Assembly: GCF_014653175.1 (NCBI RefSeq)
Contig: NZ_BNAG01000001.1
Location: forward strand, 62,001-126,000
Reading direction: 5' to 3'
Origin: Roseivirga thermotolerans
GTDB taxonomy: Bacteria; Bacteroidota; Bacteroidia; Cytophagales; Cyclobacteriaceae
DNA length: 64,000 nt
Positions within the stretch are counted from its first letter, which is position 1. Every line of letters starts with the position of its first letter. Below, piece by piece: positions 17,805 to 26,349 of this stretch. Under the pieces are notes generated by a model. That model saw nothing but the letters and a program-made list of their open reading frames with translations, was not told where the DNA came from and searched no databases. The translations under genes were made by a program, and so were the position numbers.

Positions 17805-19039
17805 TAGTTTTCGGGTAATAGGGTTAAATAACTCAATCGGTTTTCGTCAAACATCTCATTGGCAATATCCATGAGCTCAGCACCGGAGATTTGGCGAATA
17901 CGCTGAAAGACATCTTCCAGAGAATCTACCTTTTCCATATCAAGAATGCTTTTTCCCAACATCAACATAAGGCTGGTGTTGTTTTCTTCGGCCATGGCCA
18001 GTTGTCCAATAAGTTGCTCCTTAGCTTTGTGCAATTGAAGCACCCCCAACGGTTTTTCGCGCAGCTGTCTGAGCTCTTTGGCTATAATGCGGTGGCTGCG
18101 TTCTACCTGGCTTTTTTCGGTTCCAAAGTATATGCCGAATAAACCGGTATCGGCAAATGGATGATATGCGGCCTCCACACTGTATACAAATCCATACTTT
18201 TCTCTCAATGCCAGGTTGAGCCGGGAATTCATTCCCGGTCCGCCCAATATGTTCACCAACATAAAAAACGGTAGTCGTTTCTCATCAGCCAGGGCATAGC
18301 CTGTAGCCCCAATAGCACAGTGTGCCTGGGTAATGTTTCGTCTGATAATCTCTCGATCGGGCCGGTAAAATTCAAACGGTTTGCGCTGCCGGGAGGCCTG
18401 TAAAAGGGGAATTTGGCCAAAGTACTTTTCGGCCAGCCTCTTCACTTTCTTAAACGGCACATTGCCCACACATGAAAACACCACCCGCTCTGTACTAAGA
18501 TTTGTTTTTAGAAATTCCTGAAAATCTTCTCGGTGAAAAGACCGCACACTTTTGGGGGTTCCCAGAATGTTTTGACCCAGAGGATGTTCTTTAAAAACTA
18601 CACGATCGAACTCGTCCTGAAGAGCATCTTCAGGGTTGTCATGATATAGCGCCATCTCTTCTAAAATGACCCCTCTTTCATTTTCAATTTGCTTTTCAGG
18701 AAAAACCGAATCGAAAGTAATATCCTGCAAAAGCTCAAAGGCACTCTCCATGTGCTTATCGAGCGCTGAGGCGTAGAAGCAGATTTTCTCTTTGGTTGTG
18801 TAGGCATTCAGCTCTCCCCCTACCGAATCGAGTTTATTGAGAATATGGAAAGCTTTGCGTTTTTTGGTTCCTTTAAAAGCCATGTGCTCCCAAAAGTGGG
18901 CAATACCCAATTGTTCCTCGGTTTCATCGCGACTCCCAATATCCAATATGAAGCCGCAGTGCACAATTTTAGTACTGGGAACTTCTTTGTGGATTACTCT
19001 GATGCCGTTGGGTAAAGAAATAAGATTGTAGTCGACCAT
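17804..19039 (-). CDS. M16 family zinc metallopeptidase
   Basis: A 411-residue cytosolic protein with the inverted zinc motif HFWEH (H48, E51, H52) and a downstream glutamate in ENERGVILEEM that completes the zinc site. It is a single-copy ~45-kDa M16 unit like processing-peptidase PqqL/YmxG-type enzymes. The second half keeps the usual RR-type region (GGPGMNSRLNLALREKYGF-like), so it is intact. It is first in the operon with the O-methyltransferase and transglycosylase. Confidence 0.9.
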   Translation of the reverse strand: MVDYNLISLPNGIRVIHKEVPSTKIVHCGFILDIGSRDETEEQLGIAHFWEHMAFKGTKKRKAFHILNKLDSVGGELNAYTTKEKICFYASALDKHMESAFELLQDITFDSVFPEKQIENERGVILEEMALYHDNPEDALQDEFDRVVFKEHPLGQNILGTPKSVRSFHREDFQEFLKTNLSTERVVFSCVGNVPFKKVKRLAEKYFGQIPLLQASRQRKPFEFYRPDREIIRRNITQAHCAIGATGYALADEKRLPFFMLVNILGGPGMNSRLNLALREKYGFVYSVEAAYHPFADTGLFGIYFGTEKSQVERSHRIIAKELRQLREKPLGVLQLHKAKEQLIGQLAMAEENNTSLMLMLGKSILDMEKVDSLEDVFQRIRQISGAELMDIANEMFDENRLSYLTLLPEN

Positions 19040-19058
19040 GCTTTTTTTGGAACGGCTG

Positions 19059-19066
19059 CAAAGTTA
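19059..19066 (-). promoter_or_regulatory. -7 element (TAACTTTG) for the M16 operon
   Basis: Minus strand TAACTTTGC, exact TAnnTTTG match, about 20 bases before the ATG at 19039. Confidence 0.5.
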
Positions 19067-19133
19067 AGGCTTTATTGAGCAGAATAAGAACACTTTACAT
19101 GTAAGATAATCACTCCGCCCCCTCCCTACCGTC

Positions 19134-19153
19134 ATTCCCGCGCAGGCGGGAAT
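19134..19153 (+). repeat. Small palindrome, dRS3-like repeat
   Basis: ATTCCCGC, a four-base loop and GCGGGAAT form a perfect 8-bp inverted repeat in the divergent gap between the M16 operon and the GT9 gene; a second partial half (CACGGGAATGGC) follows 40 bases on. ATTCCC-n8-GGGAAT repeats are dispersed in many bacterial genomes. It might also act as a bidirectional insulator. Confidence 0.5.
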
Positions 19154-19212
19154 CCCCATATCAAACAGACGGATTCTCGTTTTCACGGGAATGGCGAAAT
19201 GAACTGTTTTTC

Positions 19213-19220
19213 TATCTTTG
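19213..19220 (+). promoter_or_regulatory. -7 element (TATCTTTG) for the GT9 gene
   Basis: Exact TAnnTTTG eight bases before the chosen ATG at 19229. It lies downstream of the alternative ATG at 19199, which therefore is unlikely to be used. Confidence 0.5.
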
Positions 19221-19228
19221 AACTGCCT

Positions 19229-20236
19229 ATGACAAAGCCATTTCAGAAAATACTGGTAATACAAACTGCCTTTATTGGCGATGTAATTTTGGCCACTGGT
19301 GTTTTAGAAAAGCTTCACCAGCACTACCCTAAGGCTCGGCTCGATTTTTTGGTTCGCAAAGGCAATGAGGGATTGGTAAAAAACCACCCTTTCCTTAACC
19401 AAACCCTTATTTGGGATAAAAAGGCCGGCAAATACAGAAACCTGCTGAAAATGTTGAAGGTCATTCGTGCGGAACGCTACGATCTGGTAGTGAACATTCA
19501 ACGATTTGCCAACTCAGGTTTTCTCACTGCTTTTTCAGGAGCTAAAATCAAAGTTGGTTTTGACAAGAATCCATTCAGCTGGGCTTTCGGCAAGAAAGTG
19601 CCACATGAAATCAATAATGGCAAGCACGAAATTGAGCGGAACCATGATCTGATTGCTGAGTTTACTGATGGCACTCCATCCAAACCAAAACTTTATCCGT
19701 CAAATCAAGACTTTGAGAAGGTCGCTTCGCTTAAAGCCGCTCCATTTATTTGCTTTGCCCCGGCTTCTGTTTGGTTTACCAAGCAATTTCCGAAAGAGAA
19801 GTGGATCGAATTCCTTTCCACCACAGATTTCCAAGGAAAAATTTACGCTCTGGGTGCTCCTTCCGATCATGCCCTTTGCGATGAAATTATTCAGAAAAGT
19901 GGCCACCCGAATGCTGAGAATTTGTGTGGTAAGCTAAGCCTTTTGGAGTCGGCCGCTCTTATGCAGGCTGCTCAAATGAACTATGTGAACGACAGTGCGC
20001 CTATGCATTTGGCTGGTGCCATGAATGCACCGACCGCAGCCATCTTCTGTTCTACTATTCCAGAATTTGGTTTCGGGCCTCTTTCTGATCATTCAAGCGT
20101 AATACAAATCGAAGAGCCTCTCACCTGCAGACCCTGCGGACTGCATGGCAAAAAAGCTTGCCCGGAAGGACATTTTAAGTGTGGTTTTGAGGTTAAAACC
20201 GATAGTTTAACCGGTGCTGCGTACAATACCCCTTAA
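19229..20236 (+). CDS. Glycosyltransferase family 9 (heptosyltransferase-like)
   Basis: A 335-residue protein starting MTKPFQKILVIQTAFIGDVI, the N-terminal Rossmann motif of ADP-heptose:LPS heptosyltransferases. Further family blocks are AFGKKVPHEINNGKHEIERN, APASVWFTKQFP and NDSAPMHLAGAMNAPTAAIF near the nucleotide-sugar site, and a cysteine-containing tail CRPCGLHGKKACPEGHF. It likely adds a sugar to the lipopolysaccharide core on the cytoplasmic side. The start was moved from 19199 to 19229 because a promoter core lies between them. Confidence 0.88.
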   Translation: MTKPFQKILVIQTAFIGDVILATGVLEKLHQHYPKARLDFLVRKGNEGLVKNHPFLNQTLIWDKKAGKYRNLLKMLKVIRAERYDLVVNIQRFANSGFLTAFSGAKIKVGFDKNPFSWAFGKKVPHEINNGKHEIERNHDLIAEFTDGTPSKPKLYPSNQDFEKVASLKAAPFICFAPASVWFTKQFPKEKWIEFLSTTDFQGKIYALGAPSDHALCDEIIQKSGHPNAENLCGKLSLLESAALMQAAQMNYVNDSAPMHLAGAMNAPTAAIFCSTIPEFGFGPLSDHSSVIQIEEPLTCRPCGLHGKKACPEGHFKCGFEVKTDSLTGAAYNTP

Positions 20237-20701
20237 AGGCTGGTTTCGCTAAAACCACTTATAGGGTTACTCATTTAGATCCCACTTGTTAGATCCAGCA
20301 TACTAGCCACAAGCTGTGCCCTTACCGTGTCTTTTAATAATTTGTGAAGACACAAATGGAGGCAAGGTTCATAAATACACTTCTTGCGACTTAAGTGAGT
20401 AACCCTAACCTCTTATTAAATTGATGCTACAGATATTCAGTCAGAAAAACTCGATTTAATTGGGTGGCTCGCGGGGCTTGATGATTTAAAAGTGATCAAA
20501 CCGGTCAGTTCAGTTAAATAGGGTTAAGGGCCTCCGTCCAAAGATTTAAAGCAGACCAGTCATTTCTGCAATAACCAATCTTCTAAGGTTCCGAAACATT
20601 GGCCAAAATGCTGAATCTATCTCGTTCTGACTTAACTCCTCTCACTTCTCTTTATTTTCTCCCTGTTTCCTGCTTACTTCGCTACAAACGAAAATGAGCT
20701 T
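20237..20701 (+). other. Non-coding gap between GT9 and Xaa-Pro aminopeptidase genes
   Basis: No coding region is supported. The left part is filled by the inverted-repeat element at 20262-20407. The rest (20408-20701) holds another TAGGGTTA at 20519-20526 that resembles the element's end, but no second full copy. No clear promoter core precedes the gene at 20702. Confidence 0.6.
20262..20407. repeat. 146-bp inverted-repeat element (copy 1)
   Basis: The ends are a perfect 12-bp inverted repeat, TAGGGTTACTCA (20262-20273) and TGAGTAACCCTA (20396-20407), which extends imperfectly to ~22 bp. The middle has a second palindrome, GTGTCTT ... AAGACAC. No ORF inside. Reverse-complemented, the right half aligns with 60896-60995 (shared blocks TAGGGTTACT, TTGCCTCCATTTGTGT, TTCACA, CTTGTGGCT/TTTGTGGCT). 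It looks like a MITE or a folded recombination site. Confidence 0.65.
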
Positions 20702-21991
20702 ATGAGATACGAACACATCGGTAAAGAACTTTTCATAAAAAACAGAGAAAAGCTAAAGGCCAGACTCAAGCCGAATTCGGCAGTCATAGTCTGCTCAAAT
20801 GATATTATGCCCACCAATGCCGATGGCACCATGCCCTTTAGGCAAAACAGTAATATGCTTTATCTATCAGGAATAGATCAGGAAGAGTCTACCCTCATTA
20901 TAGCCCCTGACTTTCCTGATGAACGCATGAAAGAGGTACTGTTTCTTCGCGAAACCAACGAACACATTGCCGTATGGGAAGGCCACAAATACACCCAGGA
21001 GGAAGCCGAAAACACTTCTGGCATAAAAACCATAATGTGGAACGATAAATTTGAGCAAACTCTTAAAACCATATTAGCCGAAACCGAGCATATATACCTA
21101 TACCATAACGAACACATTAGAAACTCAACCGAGGTAGAAACCCGAAGCGACCGCTTTAGTCAGTGGATACGCAAAACATACCCTACCTATGAATACGAGC
21201 GTCTGGCTCCTGTAATTTACGACCTGCGCACTGTAAAGGAGCCTCGCGAAATAGAGCTAATGCAAAAGGCCTGTGACATTACCGAAAAAGGTTTTAGAAG
21301 GGCAATGGCTTTTACCAAACCGGGGGCTTGGGAGTTTGAGGTTGAAGCAGAAATACTTCACGAGTTTGTAAGAAACCGATCAAAAGGTTTTGCCTATACG
21401 CCCATCATAGCCGGAGGGGCCAATGCCTGTGTATTGCACTACATTGAGAACAAAGATCAACTAAAAGACGGTGACCTGCTGCTTATGGACATTGGAGCAG
21501 AATATGCCAACTATGCTTCAGATCTTACCCGAACCATTCCCGTAAACGGAAAATTCAGCAAAAGACAAAGGGAGGTATATAATGCTGTACTTCGGGTAAA
21601 AAAAGCAGCCACAGAAATGTTGGTTCCCGGCAATAGAATTCCCCAATATCACAAAGAGGTTGGCAAAATAATGACCAGCGAACTCATTGGCCTGGGCCTT
21701 CTCGACCAAACAGATGTAAAGAATGAAGACCCCAACTGGCCGGCCTACAAGAAATACTTTATGCATGGAACCTCTCACCACATTGGCTTAGACGTACACG
21801 ATGTCGCCAGTATTTACACCGAATTCAAACCCGGTATGGTGTTCACTGTAGAACCCGGCATTTACATTCCGCAAGAAGGAATTGGCATTCGCCTGGAAGA
21901 TGACATTCAGATTACAGAGAATGGTCAGTTCAACCTTATGCGAAACATACCTATTGAAGCTGAGGAGATTGAAGATATAATGAATCAGTAA
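20702..21991 (+). CDS. pepP: Xaa-Pro aminopeptidase (M24B), cytoplasmic
   Basis: A 429-residue aminopeptidase P. N-terminal creatinase-like domain (~1-170), then the pita-bread domain with the five metal ligands: MDIGAEY and SDLTRTIP aspartates, GTSHHIGLDVHD histidine, VEPGIYIP glutamate and GIRLEDDI glutamate. There is no signal peptide, so it is cytosolic and removes N-terminal residues before proline. A secreted paralogue lies at 59418-60887. It is directly followed (no gap) by the GNAT and RidA genes, which suggests one operon. Confidence 0.92.
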   Translation: MRYEHIGKELFIKNREKLKARLKPNSAVIVCSNDIMPTNADGTMPFRQNSNMLYLSGIDQEESTLIIAPDFPDERMKEVLFLRETNEHIAVWEGHKYTQEEAENTSGIKTIMWNDKFEQTLKTILAETEHIYLYHNEHIRNSTEVETRSDRFSQWIRKTYPTYEYERLAPVIYDLRTVKEPREIELMQKACDITEKGFRRAMAFTKPGAWEFEVEAEILHEFVRNRSKGFAYTPIIAGGANACVLHYIENKDQLKDGDLLLMDIGAEYANYASDLTRTIPVNGKFSKRQREVYNAVLRVKKAATEMLVPGNRIPQYHKEVGKIMTSELIGLGLLDQTDVKNEDPNWPAYKKYFMHGTSHHIGLDVHDVASIYTEFKPGMVFTVEPGIYIPQEGIGIRLEDDIQITENGQFNLMRNIPIEAEEIEDIMNQ

Positions 21992-22429
21992 ATGATTGAG
22001 ATTATAGAAGGTAGTTTGCCCGATGCCCTGCAAGTGCTGGGCAAATTACCTGAATTTGACCCTTTGCTCTCTACAGAACATTACCTTGAGCGGGTAAAAA
22101 ACAAGCAGCAACTCACTCTACTAGCCAAAGTAAATGGCGAGTTGGCCGGATGTAAAGTGGCCTATAACAGAGACAACGATGGCATGCTGTACAGCTGGCT
22201 GGGAGGTGTAGCACCGCAGCATAGAAAAAAGGGCCTGGCCAGGCGCATGGCCGACTATCAGGAAAGCTGGGCGTTGAAAAATGGCTACAGGGGCATTAGG
22301 TTTAAAACCCTCAATCGCCACAAAGCCATGCTAACTTTTGCCATAAACAATGGCTTTCAAATAAGCCAGGTAAAGCCTAAAGACGAACTGGAAAATTATC
22401 GGATAATACTTATTAAACACCTGCTATGA
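21992..22429 (+). CDS. GNAT-family N-acetyltransferase
   Basis: A 145-residue protein with the acetyl-CoA binding signature VAPQHRKKGLARRMADYQ and the later KTLNRHKAMLTFAINNGF helix. The start codon follows the aminopeptidase stop without a gap and its stop overlaps the RidA start by four bases, indicating translational coupling. Substrate unknown; amino-group acetylation of a small molecule or peptide is typical. Confidence 0.85.
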   Translation: MIEIIEGSLPDALQVLGKLPEFDPLLSTEHYLERVKNKQQLTLLAKVNGELAGCKVAYNRDNDGMLYSWLGGVAPQHRKKGLARRMADYQESWALKNGYRGIRFKTLNRHKAMLTFAINNGFQISQVKPKDELENYRIILIKHLL

Positions 22430-22839
22430 GCCAACATTTTAATAGTGAACAAGCCCCTGAGCCTGTAGGACTTTACCCTCATGCCCGAAAAGTAGGCAAC
22501 CTGCTCTTTCTTTCCGGAGTAGGCCCCAGAGAACGCGGATCTTCCAAAATTCCTGGAGTTCAGTTGTCAGAAGATGGAGAAATTCTGTCTTACGATATTG
22601 AAGAACAATGCCACTCGGTGTTTAAAAATGTTCGACTTATACTAGAGGCATCGGGAAGCAGCTGGGATCAATTGGTTGATGTGACCGTTTTTCTCACCAA
22701 TATGAAGGCCGACTTCCCCATTTACAACAAAATTTACGCGGAGTATTTCAAAGACAATCAACCGTGCCGTACGACCGTAGAAATAAGCTCTCTCCCTACC
22801 CCAATTGCCATTGAGTTAAAGTGTATTGCTACTATTTAG
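22426..22839 (+). CDS. RidA/YjgF family protein (2-aminomuconate-deaminase-like)
   Basis: A 137-residue protein. The segment GVGPRERGSSKIPGV and the conserved arginine at 115 (CRTTVE, substrate carboxylate binding in RidA) are visible, as is DVTVFLTNMKADFP. The GPRERGSSKIPG block is more like 2-aminomuconate deaminase of the kynurenine pathway than like classical RidA. No other kynurenine genes are in view. Function: hydrolysis of reactive enamines or imines. Confidence 0.85.
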   Translation: MSQHFNSEQAPEPVGLYPHARKVGNLLFLSGVGPRERGSSKIPGVQLSEDGEILSYDIEEQCHSVFKNVRLILEASGSSWDQLVDVTVFLTNMKADFPIYNKIYAEYFKDNQPCRTTVEISSLPTPIAIELKCIATI

Positions 22840-22883
22840 CCGTGCATTGACTATATTCAGGAAACACTTTTTAGCTGATTTCC

Positions 22884-23222
22884 ATGAATTTAGGAAAAAA
22901 CCATCTCGCCTTAGCCGTCAAAGACATTGCGGCTTCCTATGCCTTTTATCAAAAACTCGGCTTTGAAGCACTCCCTAATTGCGGAAGCATAGAAGATAAA
23001 TGGCTCATTGTTCGAAACGGAAACATTCAACTGGGCCTTTATCAGGACATGTTTAGTAAAAACGTGATCACCTTCAATCCTCCCGATGTTCGGGCGGTGC
23101 AACAAGCCCTTCAGAGCCGAGGCATTACCCTTAGCCGCACCTGCGATGAAAATAGCAGCGGGCCGGCCTATATTATGCTCAAAGACCCGGATGGCAATGA
23201 AATATTGATGGACCAGCACTAA
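22884..23222 (+). CDS. VOC family protein (glyoxalase/bleomycin-resistance fold)
   Basis: A 112-residue single-domain protein with the two beta-alpha-beta-beta-beta modules: NHLALAVKDIAASYAFYQKLGF at the start and PAYIMLKDPDGNEILMDQH at the end. Histidine and glutamate at the usual metal positions are present. The reaction is unknown. It follows the RidA gene by 44 bases and may belong to that operon. Confidence 0.82.
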   Translation: MNLGKNHLALAVKDIAASYAFYQKLGFEALPNCGSIEDKWLIVRNGNIQLGLYQDMFSKNVITFNPPDVRAVQQALQSRGITLSRTCDENSSGPAYIMLKDPDGNEILMDQH

Positions 23223-23250
23223 CACCCACAACACTCAACCACCTTCTACC

Positions 23251-25614
23251 ATGAAACGACTTTTTAAAAACCTCTGGAATCGTATCATCCGATTCTTTCA
23301 AACTATAAAACCGGGCCCAATAGCCCAAGATGGTGCATTTAAGGCCATTGCCACAACAGCCATTGTTATTTGGCTCATTACATCGCTTTTGGTGTTTGTA
23401 TTGGACGGCAATACCTACTTTGGCCTTGCACCCGTGGTTCTGGGGCTTATTCTTGCTTTTTTGGTAAGTGCAAGCACTGTTTTAGTAGTAAACTTGCTAA
23501 AGCTTCTTCCAAAGAAATTTTTCTGGTATGTGCCGGGAGCTTTTTTTCTTGGCACATTTATTTTCAATGGTGGTAGCCTCAGCATTCAATTTCCTCTGTT
23601 CATCATACTTTTTGCAGGCCTCTCCGGGGCCGGGCTATACACTTTGCTTAAAAAAACGAGGAAGCACAACACAAAAGCCCAAACCATAGTGGCTGCACTA
23701 GGCCTATTGGCCGGACTGGCCGGACTGGTTTGGGGCATAATATGGGTAGCCGACACGGGCTTTAAACCAGAAGTTGAACATATTAATGCCGCACTAAAAT
23801 CAGACTATCGCCCAAAGCCTATCGAACTAAACAACCCTGCAGAAGCTGGTCCATACCCGGTAGAATTTCTTACCTATGGCAGCGGCAAAGACAAACACCG
23901 CCCGGAATTTGGAGAAAATGTAAATATAGTGACTGACTCGGTTGATGGTTCAAGACTAATAGACGACTGGAATAAGCTCTCCGGGAAAATAAGAAGCTGG
24001 TATTGGGGCCACGATGACAAAGCCCTGCCCATAAATGGCCGAGTATGGTATCCTCAAGGCGATGGCCCTTTTCCAATTGCACTAATTGTACATGGCAATC
24101 ATTCCATGTTCGACTACTCCGATCCCGGCTATGAATACCTTGGCCAACTATTGGCAAGCCAGGGAATAATTTTAGCCAGTGTAGACGAAAACTTTATAAA
24201 CAGTGGCTGGCCCGATATTTTTGGAAATGGACTGGATGAGGAAAATGATGCTCGGGGCTGGTTATTGCTAGAGCACCTCAGAAACTGGAGAAAATGGAAT
24301 GAAGACCCCGAAAATCCTTTTTTTGGCAAAGTAGATATGAACAATGTGGCTGTAATGGGTCACTCCCGTGGGGGTGAAGCAGCCGCCATTGCCGGATTTT
24401 TCAACACCCTGGATTACTATCCGGACAATGCCAATCAGAAATTCGACTTTGGTTTTAACATCAAAGCAGTGGTGGCCATTGCTCCCGTAGATGGCCAATA
24501 CAAGCCGGGAGAAACAAGTACCCCACTAAAAGATGTGAACTATCTGGTAATTCACGGAGCTAATGACGGAGACGTTCAGTCATTTGCGGGCTTGAGGCAG
24601 TATGAGCGGGTTGAGTTTTCCGATAGTTCCGACTTCTTTAAATCGGCCATTTATGTATATGGAGCCAACCATGGGCAGTTTAATACGTCTTGGGGCAATA
24701 GGGATGCTGGTTACCCTTATGGTTCGCTGCTTAATGTAGATGCCCTGATGCCCATGGAAGAGCAACTCACCGTGGGCAAAGTCTATATCAGTGCTTTTCT
24801 GCAAGCCACATTACTCGGTAAGAATGAATACCGCTCCCTGTTTAAAGACTTTCGCAGTGGCTTGGAATGGTTACCTCAAACCATTTACCTCAATCAATAT
24901 GAAGACAGCAACTGGCAACCCATTGCCGATTTTGAAGAAGACCTAGACCTTACTACTACTTCAGAAGGCGGTAAAATAACTACCCAAAACCTAACCGTTT
25001 GGAGAGAACAACTGGTAAGCATGAAGTGGGGAAACCGGGGAACCCGGGCCGTCTATATTGGATGGGATAGCCTGGCTCACCCTGTAGATACAGCCCGATA
25101 CACAATAGCACTGGCCAAACCTCTATCGACTCAGAGTGCCTCATACCTCACTTTTGAGCTTTCTGAGTCTAAAGAAAACACCTACCCCGAGAAAGATCGC
25201 GACAAAGAAAAAGAAGACGAATCGGCAAAAGACGAGCAGAATAATAATGAAACGAATAACGCAGAGGAACCCGAAGCGGAAGAACAGGCCGATGACAAAG
25301 AAGAAGAACCCAAAGCCAAGGAACCCATTGACTTTAGCATTGAATTCCAGGACTCCAACGGACAAATGGTGAGAATTAAGTTGAGCGATTACAGCTACCT
25401 TCAGAGACAGCTCACGGTAGATGTATTCAAAAATCCTGAACTTCAGGACAACAAAACATCGGAAGCTGTTTATAACACCTTCTTTATTTCGCTAAGCGAC
25501 CTTCAGAAAGTGAATAGCCAATTCAACACAGAGTCTATACAATCATTAAGCTTCATCTTCGATCAGTCGCCTCAAGGGGTAATCATAATGGATAAAATAA
25601 GCTATCATAAGTAA
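23251..25614 (+). CDS. Membrane-anchored alpha/beta-hydrolase with charged linker
   Basis: A 787-residue protein. The first ~170 residues hold about five hydrophobic helices. A large hydrolase domain follows: HGNHSM (oxyanion region, ~281), nucleophile elbow GHSRGG with Ser372, Asp near 439 (HGANDGD) and His near 474 (GANHGQF), a plausible catalytic triad. The fold looks like chlorophyllase/PET-hydrolase-type lipases. After a beta-rich region comes a strongly charged Lys/Glu/Asp tract (~645-695), then a final domain that repeats the style of the previous beta-rich one. Substrate unknown. It is the last gene of the 20.7-25.6-kb plus-strand cluster. Confidence 0.7.
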   Translation: MKRLFKNLWNRIIRFFQTIKPGPIAQDGAFKAIATTAIVIWLITSLLVFVLDGNTYFGLAPVVLGLILAFLVSASTVLVVNLLKLLPKKFFWYVPGAFFLGTFIFNGGSLSIQFPLFIILFAGLSGAGLYTLLKKTRKHNTKAQTIVAALGLLAGLAGLVWGIIWVADTGFKPEVEHINAALKSDYRPKPIELNNPAEAGPYPVEFLTYGSGKDKHRPEFGENVNIVTDSVDGSRLIDDWNKLSGKIRSWYWGHDDKALPINGRVWYPQGDGPFPIALIVHGNHSMFDYSDPGYEYLGQLLASQGIILASVDENFINSGWPDIFGNGLDEENDARGWLLLEHLRNWRKWNEDPENPFFGKVDMNNVAVMGHSRGGEAAAIAGFFNTLDYYPDNANQKFDFGFNIKAVVAIAPVDGQYKPGETSTPLKDVNYLVIHGANDGDVQSFAGLRQYERVEFSDSSDFFKSAIYVYGANHGQFNTSWGNRDAGYPYGSLLNVDALMPMEEQLTVGKVYISAFLQATLLGKNEYRSLFKDFRSGLEWLPQTIYLNQYEDSNWQPIADFEEDLDLTTTSEGGKITTQNLTVWREQLVSMKWGNRGTRAVYIGWDSLAHPVDTARYTIALAKPLSTQSASYLTFELSESKENTYPEKDRDKEKEDESAKDEQNNNETNNAEEPEAEEQADDKEEEPKAKEPIDFSIEFQDSNGQMVRIKLSDYSYLQRQLTVDVFKNPELQDNKTSEAVYNTFFISLSDLQKVNSQFNTESIQSLSFIFDQSPQGVIIMDKISYHK

Positions 25615-25764
25615 AGAAATTCCTCCAACAATTAGACCGTCTTCCCATAATGGGACAACACAACTGTTGTTCACATCTTTTTTTTTGCCGTTGGTAGGGT
25701 ATTATAGGCGAAATACGTAGTTGGTATGTGGATTGAACTAAATCCACCAAACAACCTAACTACT

Positions 25765-26307
25765 ATGGGGCAAATAGAATCGAAAATCAGAAAAGCACTA
25801 CAGCCAATGCTCGAAGTGTTTAGCGGGTTGCTCATTAGAGCTACGAGCCCGTTTAGAAAAGGCGATTTTATCGAAATTGATGGTCGTCTCGGTTCCGTTG
25901 AACACAAGGGAATTAGGTTCACTATCCTGAGAAGCATCGATGGCGAACCCGTTCACGTTCCCAACACCCTCTTCTTCACCAAGCATCTACACAATTTAAG
26001 CCATCAGAATATTGTGAATGTAGACCTCGAAACTAAAGTCTGCTATTCAGAAAACATGGCTAAAATCAAAAAGCTCATCAACGATTATCTGAGCAACAAT
26101 AAGCTTGTGCTCAGAAATCCTTCGCCAAAAGTAGTGGTAAAGAAAATGAAGAATAGCCACGTAGAGCTGGGAGTGAAAGTATGGTGCTCATTAGAAAAAT
26201 ACTTAGAAGTAGATGCAGAAACTGAGCTCCTTCTTAATCAATTTCTAATAAGCCAGGGAGTGAAAGTTGCGAGCGAAAACACTGCTGCTGCCAAGTTAAT
26301 GGCATAG
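25765..26307 (+). CDS. MscS-like soluble domain protein without membrane helices
   Basis: A 180-residue protein that matches the beta and C-terminal cytosolic domains of MscS mechanosensitive channels: RKGDFIEIDGRLGSVEHKGI, LRSIDGEPVHVPNTLFF. The three transmembrane helices of MscS, including the pore helix, are missing; upstream bases encode none in any frame. ATG 25765 was chosen over 25726 because the first 13 residues of the longer form have no family match. It is either a remnant or a stand-alone cytosolic partner of a larger channel. Confidence 0.7.
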   Translation: MGQIESKIRKALQPMLEVFSGLLIRATSPFRKGDFIEIDGRLGSVEHKGIRFTILRSIDGEPVHVPNTLFFTKHLHNLSHQNIVNVDLETKVCYSENMAKIKKLINDYLSNNKLVLRNPSPKVVVKKMKNSHVELGVKVWCSLEKYLEVDAETELLLNQFLISQGVKVASENTAAAKLMA

Positions 26308-26320
26308 AGAAAGCATGGTT

Positions 26321-26328
26321 TATATTTG
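26321..26328 (+). promoter_or_regulatory. -7 element (TATATTTG) for rmuC
   Basis: Exact TAnnTTTG match 21 bases before the ATG at 26350. Confidence 0.55.
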
Positions 26329-26349
26329 TTGCAAAACAACAGGTAAACC

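Noticed and set aside
25141-25365. Minus-strand ORF of Phe-rich sequence
   Set aside because: Shadow of the Lys/Glu-rich linker of the hydrolase gene on the other strand.
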